A DNA stretch of 59,269 bases from an uncultured Spirochaetaceae bacterium (GTDB lineage: Bacteria > Spirochaetota > Spirochaetia > Sphaerochaetales > Sphaerochaetaceae): the NCBI GenBank assembly GCA_944389065.1, contig CALXKZ010000036.1:1-59269 (forward strand), written 5' to 3'. The position numbers and the translations under genes were made by a program. Shown piece by piece: positions 52,982 through 59,269 of this stretch. Position 1 is the stretch's first letter. Each line of letters begins with the position of its first letter. The notes beneath the pieces are model-generated. The model had not been told where the DNA came from, did no database searches, and worked only from the letters and a program-made list of their open reading frames with translations.

Positions 52982-53017
52982 CATTGCTTTAAAGCAATGG
53001 GATGCTTTTCATCCCAT
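52982..53017. repeat. Overlapping palindrome and hairpin before feoAB
   Basis: A perfect 18-bp palindrome CATTGCTTTAAAGCAATG (52982-52999) overlaps by three bases a perfect 8-bp stem ATGGGATG/CATCCCAT with a 5-base loop (52997-53004 with 53010-53017). Both lie between the 53021-54220 gene and feoAB on the same strand. There is no T-tract. They could form alternative structures in mRNA or a protein site. I see no Fur-like box. Confidence 0.65.
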
Positions 53018-53020
53018 ACA

Positions 53021-54220
53021 CTACAGGATATCAATATCCAGCAGCCTGTCCTTTACCCCGCTCACAGTAAATGCAAGACCTGAGACATGAACATACCTTC
53101 CTTCTGGCATCACCCCGTATCTGAAAAGAACCGAATACTTCATTATCTCAGTTATTACCATATCAGCACGATCGCAGGCTTCAAAGAGGTCATCAGCAAC
53201 GATCCTTCCGCTGAGCTCTGGCAATCCATAGCATCTGAATCCTTCAGTTCTGAAAGAATACCCTTTCCTGGTCGTCTTAACACAGGGAACAGGCAGAATC
53301 TCCATCATCATAAGAGGTGTCGGCATACCATCAAAAGCAGAGATGAGACCTGAAGCATCATACAGATAACCGAACACCTCTACAGACTGCGCAGGGACAC
53401 TGGCAATGATTGACTCAATCAGGGAGGCAAAACACATGCCACGGATAGAACCATCCTGTCCGCTGCTTCCTTTATGCAATGAAATGCGGATGACTGTCAG
53501 GCATTGCGAAAGCCCGTCAGCACTATCAAAATCCGAAGGAATCTCCTCATTTTCTATGGCGCTCCAGAGCCTTTCCGGATCTTCCGGGCTATCTTGAGGA
53601 AGCTTCTCAAGAGAGCAGTCTATACCGGATAATGTGAACCTGTTCGTTCTGTCTGTTCCTTTTTTCTTTCTTATTTTCAGATGTCTTGTCTGTGAAAGAT
53701 AATCCCTGAAATCATCGACGGAAATGTCCATTTCATCAGCAATACGTATGACAGCGGTGAAGACATCCCCCTCATCTGATAAGCTATCACTGCTTATGAG
53801 CGGCATTGAAGACATGATAGTCCGGGAAAGCTGTCCCATAGGCTCATATTCACCATCGAGCGAATCGAAATCCCCTGCAATCAGTTTATCGGAGAATTCC
53901 ATAGCATCAAGCATATCAGGGAGGACAGCACCGTGATCAAATGCATCATGGAAGCAGCTGCTGGCCCTCCTGGCGCTTTTCAGGGCAATCCCATCATCAT
54001 CTGACTCAGCTCCGATTGCAAGGTGGACAAAACCGGATAATCCCTTGATGAGATAGTAATCCGGATCGTCCTTCCTGAGATCAAGCTTCTCAATCTCTTC
54101 TAAGGCTGCTTTGCCCTTCCCCTGATTGACCAGCGAAAGAATCCTCTCTATGGCAATCGGATTATCCGGAGAGATATGGCCTAGCGGATTGCTGTTCATT
54201 ATGAAGTCTTTCTTGCCCAT
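53021..54220 (-). CDS. Protein of unknown function, possibly DUF4261-like at its C-terminus
   Basis: About 399 residues, soluble, acidic, no signal peptide. The N-terminal part (about 20-140) is helical, with a helix pair around AIERILSLVNQGKGKAALEEI like a TPR. The C-terminal half has VEVFGYLYDASG and the segment FRTEGFRCYGLPELSGRIVADD, which recalls the DUF4261 signature; this is a weak match from memory. Start choice is uncertain (54220 by context, 54199 possible, both without a strong ribosome-binding site). It may be co-transcribed with feoAB, 97 bases downstream. No neighbour explains it. Confidence 0.55.
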   Translation of the reverse strand: MGKKDFIMNSNPLGHISPDNPIAIERILSLVNQGKGKAALEEIEKLDLRKDDPDYYLIKGLSGFVHLAIGAESDDDGIALKSARRASSCFHDAFDHGAVLPDMLDAMEFSDKLIAGDFDSLDGEYEPMGQLSRTIMSSMPLISSDSLSDEGDVFTAVIRIADEMDISVDDFRDYLSQTRHLKIRKKKGTDRTNRFTLSGIDCSLEKLPQDSPEDPERLWSAIENEEIPSDFDSADGLSQCLTVIRISLHKGSSGQDGSIRGMCFASLIESIIASVPAQSVEVFGYLYDASGLISAFDGMPTPLMMMEILPVPCVKTTRKGYSFRTEGFRCYGLPELSGRIVADDLFEACDRADMVITEIMKYSVLFRYGVMPEGRYVHVSGLAFTVSGVKDRLLDIDIL

Positions 54221-54248
54221 ATTCTTCAAATCTGCTGAGAGTGCATAA

Positions 54249-54284
54249 CAAAAACAGGGAATCCTGACAACAGTGGACTCCCTG
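54249..54284 (-). terminator. Terminator of the nucleotidyltransferase gene
   Basis: On the minus strand CAGGGA (54284-54279) pairs with TCCCTG (54260-54255) around an 18-base loop, followed by TTTTTG. An alternative stem of five to ten pairs uses the inner TGTCAGGATT. It lies right after the stop at 54293. Confidence 0.65.
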
Positions 54285-54292
54285 TCAGGGAT

Positions 54293-55201
54293 TTATTTTT
54301 CCCAGAGCTTCTCAGGGTAATACCCACTCTCGATCTTCTTTCTGAGCTCTGCCATGACCATGGCCTTATCCTCGGAATATGTCATTCCGAACCATTTATC
54401 AGGGGTTGTGAATACCTTGATGGAGCCCTCTCCTGATGTAACCATCTCAGAAGCACCGTTCGGAAGGAGGCATTCGACCTTCATCTCTGCGACATTCTTC
54501 TGCAGGAATCTTTCCCAGTATCCCATGAAGCTTTCAAATGCCTTAGGAGTAAAGCCGAAGAAATTCATCGAGACAGGCTCATCTCCTGTTAGATATACAT
54601 CTCCGGAAGGAAGTCTAGTGACGACCTTATCTCCCTCGAACTCAATCTTCGGATTCTCCTCCATTGATACAAGGTTTCCATCTTCAATCACGCAGATTGC
54701 TCTGGTGACAGATCCTGATAGACTCATCGTGTTGCGGCATTTATACCCAACCATCGCATGATGCGTATCATCATTGGAAAGCGTTGAAAGATAATCTCCG
54801 AGGATCTTATATGCAGTCCTGCCATAATAATCATCTGCATTTATGACAGTAAAAGGCGTCTTCACAGCATCCTTTGCAGCTAGAATCGCCTGTATCGTTC
54901 CCCAAGGCTTCTTTCTGTCCTTTGAAATCTTTGCCTGCTCTTCTGTAAGAAGCGTCGTCCTATCCTGGAATACATACTCGGCGTCCATATTCCTTGCGAT
55001 TCTGTCAAAAAGACGTTCTCTGAAATCCTGCTCTATATCCCTGCGGATAATGAATACGACCTTACCGTAGCCATTATGGAAAGCATCATAGACACCGAAA
55101 TCAAGAAGCGTCTCCCCATGCAGCCCAACCGCATCGATCTGCTTCACTCCGCCGTAGCGGGAACCCATACCGGCAGCCATTACAAGCAATGTAGGTTTCA
55201 T
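54293..55201 (-). CDS. Sugar-phosphate nucleotidyltransferase
   Basis: The 302-residue GT-A fold enzyme makes an NDP-sugar from NTP and a sugar phosphate. The N-terminus PTLLVMAAGMGSRYGGVKQ is a nucleotide-binding G-rich loop, with KPWGTIQAILAAKD and VINADDYYGRTAYKIL (metal-binding D). The substrate sugar is not readable; glucose-1-phosphate or mannose-1-phosphate are usual for relatives. The TAGGAGG before the ATG supports the start. A TATAAT at 55253-55258 on the minus strand is a probable promoter. Confidence 0.8.
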   Translation of the reverse strand: MKPTLLVMAAGMGSRYGGVKQIDAVGLHGETLLDFGVYDAFHNGYGKVVFIIRRDIEQDFRERLFDRIARNMDAEYVFQDRTTLLTEEQAKISKDRKKPWGTIQAILAAKDAVKTPFTVINADDYYGRTAYKILGDYLSTLSNDDTHHAMVGYKCRNTMSLSGSVTRAICVIEDGNLVSMEENPKIEFEGDKVVTRLPSGDVYLTGDEPVSMNFFGFTPKAFESFMGYWERFLQKNVAEMKVECLLPNGASEMVTSGEGSIKVFTTPDKWFGMTYSEDKAMVMAELRKKIESGYYPEKLWEK

Positions 55202-55252
55202 CTACAACCTCCTAAAGATGATTCTAAGCCAAGTTCTCATTATTGATATATG

Positions 55253-55258
55253 ATTATA
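55253..55258 (-). promoter_or_regulatory. -10 box of the nucleotidyltransferase gene
   Basis: TATAAT on the minus strand about 50 bases before the ATG; the -35 region is A+T-rich without a clear box. The 201-base gap to the divergent importer holds no other feature I recognise. Confidence 0.45.
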
Positions 55259-55366
55259 CACGAGGTTTCTTGACTATTTTACGTTCTTGCTGCTTGCAAA
55301 TCGGAAGAAGAGATCCCGGCAGAAGCTAAGGCCTTCATCAATCATCGTGGAAAGAGGCAAATATTA

Positions 55367-55395
55367 TTCACATTGAAAGCTTTTCTGCTTAAATT
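55367..55395 (+). promoter_or_regulatory. Promoter of the Ugp-like importer
   Basis: TTCACA (55367-55372), 17-base spacer, TAAATT (55390-55395); the ATG at 55403 is only seven bases after the -10, and no Shine-Dalgarno is present, again a near-leaderless layout. Confidence 0.45.
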
Positions 55396-55402
55396 ATCAG
55401 GC

Positions 55403-56260
55403 ATGAAAAGAAACAACTCAAAAGCCTGTATTCTTCTGATGCCCTCCATCATTCTGGCAGCGCTTTTCTCTTTCTTTCCACTTGCAAAGAGCTTAATCGG
55501 TTCATTCTGCACCATATCCCAGCAAGGAAAGATCATAGGCTTTGCTGGTCTGGACAACTTCATAAGCCTCTTTTCCGATAAAGCATTCATAAACAGCGTA
55601 GGTCATACAATGCTCTTTATGCTTGTCTTCCTGCCACTCAATACATTTCTTGTTTCTGCCGCCGCCGTGCTTACAAGACATAAGACAAAACATACGGCCA
55701 TTCCTGAGTATATCTTCCTTATGCCAATGGCGATCTCATTGGCATCCCTTTCTCTGATATTCCGTGAGATCTTCAGGGGCAGGATCTCCATAATCAACAG
55801 GATGCTATCAATAGATGTGCCATGGCTTGAAAGCCCGGGATACGCGCTTATTGTGCTTTCGTTTCTCGGAGTCTTCCTGGATTTCGGAATAGATTATGCT
55901 CTCCTTCTCTCATCATTCAGGAATATTGACAGAAGCATCATCGAAGCAGCAGAAATCGATGGAGCAGGCAGCTTCAGAACGCTGGTGTCAATAGAGCTTC
56001 CAGCGGTCAGACCTATGCTGTCCATCATAGTTTTCCTCGCACTAAAGGATGCCATAATGATATCCGCACCGGTTATGATACTCACGGCAGGAGGTCCCTT
56101 CCGCTCTACTGAGACCATCATGTATTATTATTATCTTGAAGCATTCAGAAGTGGGAACCATGGAGCTGAAACATCAATTACAACGCTTATGGCTCTTTTT
56201 TCACTTCTTTTCATGCTCACTCTTCTGAAAAGGAGGAGGTATGATGAGAATTCTTTCTGA
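55403..56260 (+). CDS. Ugp-like sugar/glycerol-3-phosphate importer permease 1 (MalF type)
   Basis: The 285-residue permease has six helices, starting LLMPSIILAALFSFFPLAKS. The EAA loop SIIEAAEIDGAGSFRTLVSIELPAVRP and the LTAGGPFRSTETIMYYYYLEAF region are typical of UgpA/MalF. I use ATG 55403; the frame opens ten codons earlier at a TTG that lies before the predicted transcription start. It overlaps the next permease by 17 bases. No ATPase is in this operon. Confidence 0.87.
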   Translation: MKRNNSKACILLMPSIILAALFSFFPLAKSLIGSFCTISQQGKIIGFAGLDNFISLFSDKAFINSVGHTMLFMLVFLPLNTFLVSAAAVLTRHKTKHTAIPEYIFLMPMAISLASLSLIFREIFRGRISIINRMLSIDVPWLESPGYALIVLSFLGVFLDFGIDYALLLSSFRNIDRSIIEAAEIDGAGSFRTLVSIELPAVRPMLSIIVFLALKDAIMISAPVMILTAGGPFRSTETIMYYYYLEAFRSGNHGAETSITTLMALFSLLFMLTLLKRRRYDENSF

Positions 56261-57050
56261 AAGGATTATCCTGCTATTTCTGCTCATCATAATATCTTTT
56301 CCTCTTGTCTATGCATTCTCAGCATCCTTTTTCTCACCGATGGACTTCACTGATCAATATGCTCACATGCTTCCATCATCATTCTCCCTTGATAACTACC
56401 GGATGGTACTTGAGAACAGATACTTTCCTGTTTTCATGGTGAACTCAGCATTGACTTCCATTCTTCTTGCCATGCTACGGGTTGCAATATCAGCGGCTGC
56501 CGCATTTTCATTCACGCATATCGCATTCAGGGGTAAACGCATAGTCCTGTCATTCCTGCTGATGACGATGTTCATTCCCCCCGATGCACTGCTATATCAG
56601 AATTACAGCACAGTTGCGGCGCTAGGTCTTCTGGATACATATGCTGCCATAGTTCTTCCTTCGGTTTTCTCCGCATCCTCCCTCCTGATGCTTCTTGGCA
56701 TTTACAGCACATATGATAAAAACATATATGATGCTGCTAGAATCGATGGTGCCGAAGACGGCAGATACATGATCAGCATTCTCATTCCGCTTACGAAAAG
56801 CGTGACTGCAGCAGTATTTCTCCAGACATTCGTCACTGGATTCAACAGCTATCTCTGGCCGCTGCTTGTCACAAGCAGGATGAGCATGAGGACCGTCCAG
56901 GTCGGTATAATAATGCTTGGATTTCCGGAGTCAGGAGAATATGGGGCACAATTCGCGGCTATAATACTGATTACTTTTCCTTTTCTTATTATCTTAGGAA
57001 TAGTCCGGGAAAAGCTGATGAAGACTCTTTCCGGAAACATATTAAATTGA
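56244..57050 (+). CDS. Ugp-like importer permease 2 (MalG type)
   Basis: The 268-residue second membrane subunit has six helices, with the EAA loop NIYDAARIDGAEDGRYMISILIPLTKS. The helix LFLLIIISFPLVYAFSASFFSPMDF matches the UgpE group. AGGAGG lies four bases before the second of two adjacent ATGs (56241 and 56244), which I prefer. It overlaps the first permease, so the two are coupled. Confidence 0.87.
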   Translation: MRILSERIILLFLLIIISFPLVYAFSASFFSPMDFTDQYAHMLPSSFSLDNYRMVLENRYFPVFMVNSALTSILLAMLRVAISAAAAFSFTHIAFRGKRIVLSFLLMTMFIPPDALLYQNYSTVAALGLLDTYAAIVLPSVFSASSLLMLLGIYSTYDKNIYDAARIDGAEDGRYMISILIPLTKSVTAAVFLQTFVTGFNSYLWPLLVTSRMSMRTVQVGIIMLGFPESGEYGAQFAAIILITFPFLIILGIVREKLMKTLSGNILN

Positions 57051-57062
57051 GGAAGAATATAC

Positions 57063-58352
57063 ATGAAAAGGATATTTTCACTTCTGCTGCTGCTCATTAT
57101 TGCTGCAACTGTCTATGCGGGAGGCGGCAAAGAAGAGAATACACTTACAATATGGCATCAATTCACCGGCACTCATAATCAGGCCTTTGAGGAAATCCTC
57201 GATAAGTTCAACAGCTCAGAAGGCAAAAAGCTTGGAATCAAGGCAGAAGGTATTTATCAGGGGGCTGCGAATGATGTGCTGACTAAAGTCAAAGCTGCGG
57301 CAGGAACGGCAGAGCTTCCGGATATAGCTGCAATGGATGCTACAGCCTGTCTCGATATGAAGGAGTCTGATTACCTTATCACAGCCGATGCTGCAGGAAT
57401 AGATCAGTCAGTGATTCTTCCTGCAGCAGTAAGAGCATTCACATCTGAACGGGGACTACTTGCTGTTCCTTTCTGCTGCTCTTCACTCATCCTCTACTAT
57501 AACAGCACAGTATTCGATGCGGCTGGAAAAGAACCTCCACGCACTCTGGATGATTTTACAGCTATAGCTGCCTCTGTAGGAAAGCGGGATGAGAGCGGGA
57601 ATGTATCACGCTATGCATTTGCAGGAACTCCGACAACATATGAGCTCGGCGCATTCATCGGGGCACAGAATGGTCTTTCATACATGGTTGACGGAAAGAA
57701 TGGGCACTTTGGAATACCTCGTAATGTTCTCATTGAGGAGAATGGGACATTCAGGAATTTTCTCACTCACTGGAAGCGGTTCTTTGATACGGGGTATGTT
57801 CTGAACACATCTGATCAGATCCAGGAATTTGCGTCAGGGCGTGCAGCTTCCATGCTTAACTCATCCGATCTTATTCCCACTGTTCAGAGACTTGTAGGCA
57901 ATAGGTTCGAAATTGCAACAGCATTTGCTCCGATGACAGATGAGAATGCTACGGGCGGAGTGAATATCGGAGGAAGCGCGCTTTTCATGTTCTCCGATTC
58001 AGATGCTGTAAAAGCCTTTATGGAATATATCCTTTCAGAAGAATGCCAGCTTGAATGGGCAGAGAAAACGGGATTTCTTCCAGCAGCTGCATCAGTCTAT
58101 GAAAATGATGAATTCAATTCTTTTCTCTCTGAGCATCCTATGTACAGGACCGCTGTCGAACAGACACTATCATCAAATCCGGAAGTGACTGGAATCTGGA
58201 TGCCTTCTGGGTACCAGATATACCATACATATCAATCAGAGATACAGAAAGTAACTGAGGAAGGAAAGGATATCGATGAGGCTGTAAGCGATATGGCTGA
58301 TTTCATCCAGCTTCAGCTTGAAGATTACATAAGGCAGAACCAAGCAGATTAG
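57063..58352 (+). CDS. Ugp-like importer binding protein (UgpB type)
   Basis: The 429-residue periplasmic family 1 solute-binding protein has a signal peptide ending ATVYAGGGKEE, the GG form seen in other importers here. LTIWHQFTGTHNQAFEEILDKFN is close to the UgpB start WHSMEGE..., and the PFCCSSLILYYN segment and the WAEKTGFLPAAASVY segment match that group too. The ligand may be glycerol-3-phosphate, supported by the glycerophosphodiesterase at 48605; other CUT1 ligands remain possible. It lies last in the operon, 12 bases after the second permease. Confidence 0.82.
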   Translation: MKRIFSLLLLLIIAATVYAGGGKEENTLTIWHQFTGTHNQAFEEILDKFNSSEGKKLGIKAEGIYQGAANDVLTKVKAAAGTAELPDIAAMDATACLDMKESDYLITADAAGIDQSVILPAAVRAFTSERGLLAVPFCCSSLILYYNSTVFDAAGKEPPRTLDDFTAIAASVGKRDESGNVSRYAFAGTPTTYELGAFIGAQNGLSYMVDGKNGHFGIPRNVLIEENGTFRNFLTHWKRFFDTGYVLNTSDQIQEFASGRAASMLNSSDLIPTVQRLVGNRFEIATAFAPMTDENATGGVNIGGSALFMFSDSDAVKAFMEYILSEECQLEWAEKTGFLPAAASVYENDEFNSFLSEHPMYRTAVEQTLSSNPEVTGIWMPSGYQIYHTYQSEIQKVTEEGKDIDEAVSDMADFIQLQLEDYIRQNQAD

Positions 58353-58367
58353 TCAGGGCTTATTACT

Positions 58368-58402
58368 AAGGCTATCTCTTAATAAAATCAAAAGATAGCC
58401 TT
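58368..58402. repeat. Inverted repeat after the Ugp-like operon
   Basis: AAGGCTATCT (58368-58377) and AGATAGCCTT (58393-58402) form a perfect 10-bp stem with a 15-base loop. No T-tract follows on either strand, so it may be a weak terminator or an mRNA-stabilising hairpin for both convergent genes. Confidence 0.6.
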
Positions 58403-58486
58403 CAGCTAAAAGATATTTCATTTATTAGTACCTTGCCTTGATAATAATTATTAAGCAAAGCTTACAATATCTCGAATCATACAGTC

Positions 58487-59269
58487 TCAGGAATGAATGC
58501 TGTTTCTCATACTCTCGATCTCACTGATGGTAAGACCTGAGAACTCAGCGATCTTGGAAAGCGGAATAGATCCATCCCTTACCATGCTTCTGGCAACTTC
58601 CTGCCTTCCTCTTTGAAGTCCATTGGCTTCTCCTTCCAGGCGACCTTCTGACCTTCCTTTAATTAGTCCTTCCAGACGTCCTTCCTCCAGGATTTCAGTC
58701 CTTGCCTCGTTTATCTTCCTCTGCATTATCTCTTCGAACTTGCCGCTCATATCCTCTATCCCCTCAATCTCCTTCTTGTAGTATGCCACTCTCTCCCTGA
58801 GCTCATTATAGTGCATCTTGTCCGGATCGGAACACCTCAGGTCATGCATCAACAGCCCAAGATCGGTTCCCTCATCAGCAAGCGATGAGCTTACGTACAC
58901 TATATGCGAGCCATCACAGAACGGCTCTCCAGTCTCCGCCACTGTCCTGTCAATCCTGTTAAGGGCATAGCCACTGCCTATTGCATCTCCCCTTGTTATG
59001 AAGATCACATAGGACTCAGGAAGCTTCTCATAGCCATCTCTCTTCCCGAGTGCCCTGCTGTCGATCATTGCGCTATAGTAGCGCGCCCGCTTCCTCTCAG
59101 CTCCTCTCTCATCCTTCTGTATTTCTATGTTGTACAGATTGCCCATAGCATCTACTGCATGCACATCGAGCTTCACTGAATGCTCCAGGATATTATGCAC
59201 CCATCTCTGTGTCTCTGTCTTTGTTACAGAGAGATCATCGCGGCCGAGTATTATGCGGAGCATCAGGGA
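58487..59269 (-). CDS. Rpn/PD-(D/E)XK nuclease-family protein (5' end beyond window)
   Basis: At least 260 residues, frame open to the right edge. Family features are MLRIILGRDDLSV, the nuclease core RLDVHA-like VKLDVHAVDAMGN followed by IEIQ (D...E-x-Q), and YSAMIDSRALGKRDGYEKLPESYVIFI. The C-terminus carries a series of GRxEG steps (EEGRLEGLIKGRSEGRLEG) typical of these proteins. They are recombination-promoting nucleases, often called putative transposases; mobility is not shown. The apparent ATG at 59263 is internal, since codons continue upstream in frame. Confidence 0.8.
   Translation of the reverse strand, partial: SLMLRIILGRDDLSVTKTETQRWVHNILEHSVKLDVHAVDAMGNLYNIEIQKDERGAERKRARYYSAMIDSRALGKRDGYEKLPESYVIFITRGDAIGSGYALNRIDRTVAETGEPFCDGSHIVYVSSSLADEGTDLGLLMHDLRCSDPDKMHYNELRERVAYYKKEIEGIEDMSGKFEEIMQRKINEARTEILEEGRLEGLIKGRSEGRLEGEANGLQRGRQEVARSMVRDGSIPLSKIAEFSGLTISEIESMRNSIHS

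Noticed and set aside
58681..58800. GRxEG repeats in the Rpn-like protein as a novel repeat system
   Set aside because: Such glycine/glutamate steps at the C-terminus are a common feature of this nuclease family.
1..59269. CRISPR array, tRNA or rRNA genes
   Set aside because: No regularly spaced direct repeats, no cloverleaf with CCA-type end and no rRNA-like blocks were seen when reading both strands.

Overview
The window looks like a chromosomal stretch of a host-associated or anaerobic spirochaete, most likely near Sphaerochaetaceae. The evidence is moderate GC, dense operons, many periplasmic binding proteins whose signal peptides end in A/S-GG-x-x-E instead of a lipobox cysteine, several carbohydrate and amino-acid ABC importers, and spirochaete-like Smr and MATE proteins. 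The assignment is inference from gene style; no marker gene here settles it. I saw no rRNA, tRNA, CRISPR array or prophage.

Left edge (1-3300) is a mobile-element scar. It holds the 5' end of an IS256-type transposase, a decayed PLD-nuclease gene, and a complete IS110-family element. That element has imperfect inverted repeats at both ends and a structured 5' noncoding stretch with its own promoter, the place where IS110 elements encode a bridge RNA. It sits against the 5' end of a small lipoprotein gene. 3300-12700: polar amino-acid importer, hypoxanthine-DNA glycosylase, CNNM/CorC-type membrane protein, TetR regulator with palindromic operator, a lone MsmX/UgpC-type sugar ABC ATPase, aspartokinase and a MATE exporter. 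12980-18250: a minus-strand xylo-oligosaccharide operon (two permeases, GH120 beta-xylosidase, binding protein) with a good promoter, a LacI-type palindrome and a G8 tract at the first permease's start codon. 18850-21390: a second polar amino-acid importer. 21520-28500: infA, a repeat-rich Smr protein, a CBS/ACT protein whose leader contains a solo TnpB-type right end (omega-RNA-like), an MFS transporter, a KamA-type radical SAM enzyme and a repeat-containing membrane protein. 27900-34260: housekeeping operon nadE - small membrane protein - metallo-hydrolase - polA - coaE. 34326-39600: a shrunken GH2-like protein, diketogulonate reductase, an rRNA m5U methyltransferase and oligoendopeptidase F. 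39600-44500: NitT/TauT-type importer and an NtrB/NtrC-like two-component pair. 44600-50560: hslO, rlmKL, a TrmJ-like methyltransferase, a glycerophosphodiesterase and a DUF362 ferredoxin-like protein. 50570-59269: FeoA-FeoB fusion, an unrecognised protein, a sugar nucleotidyltransferase, a Ugp-like glycerol-3-phosphate importer and an Rpn/PD-(D/E)XK protein running off the right edge.

The genes connect in two visible ways. The xylosidase operon and the Ugp-like operon both lack an ATPase, and the lone ATPase at 8760 is of the type that energises several such importers. The glycerophosphodiesterase at 48605 would release the glycerol-3-phosphate that the 55403-58352 importer would take up. A recurring promoter design is also visible: at least five genes have a -10 box exactly six bases before the ATG and no Shine-Dalgarno sequence, so they are probably translated from leaderless mRNAs.

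The most interesting signals are the candidate IS110 bridge RNA, the solo TnpB right end whose guide position covers the ribosome-binding site of the CBS/ACT gene, the G8 tract that puts the better permease start out of frame by one base, the repeated FxxILxx(F/W/Y) motif in the Smr protein, the leaderless promoter set, and the GH2-like protein that kept its outer domains while losing its catalytic core.
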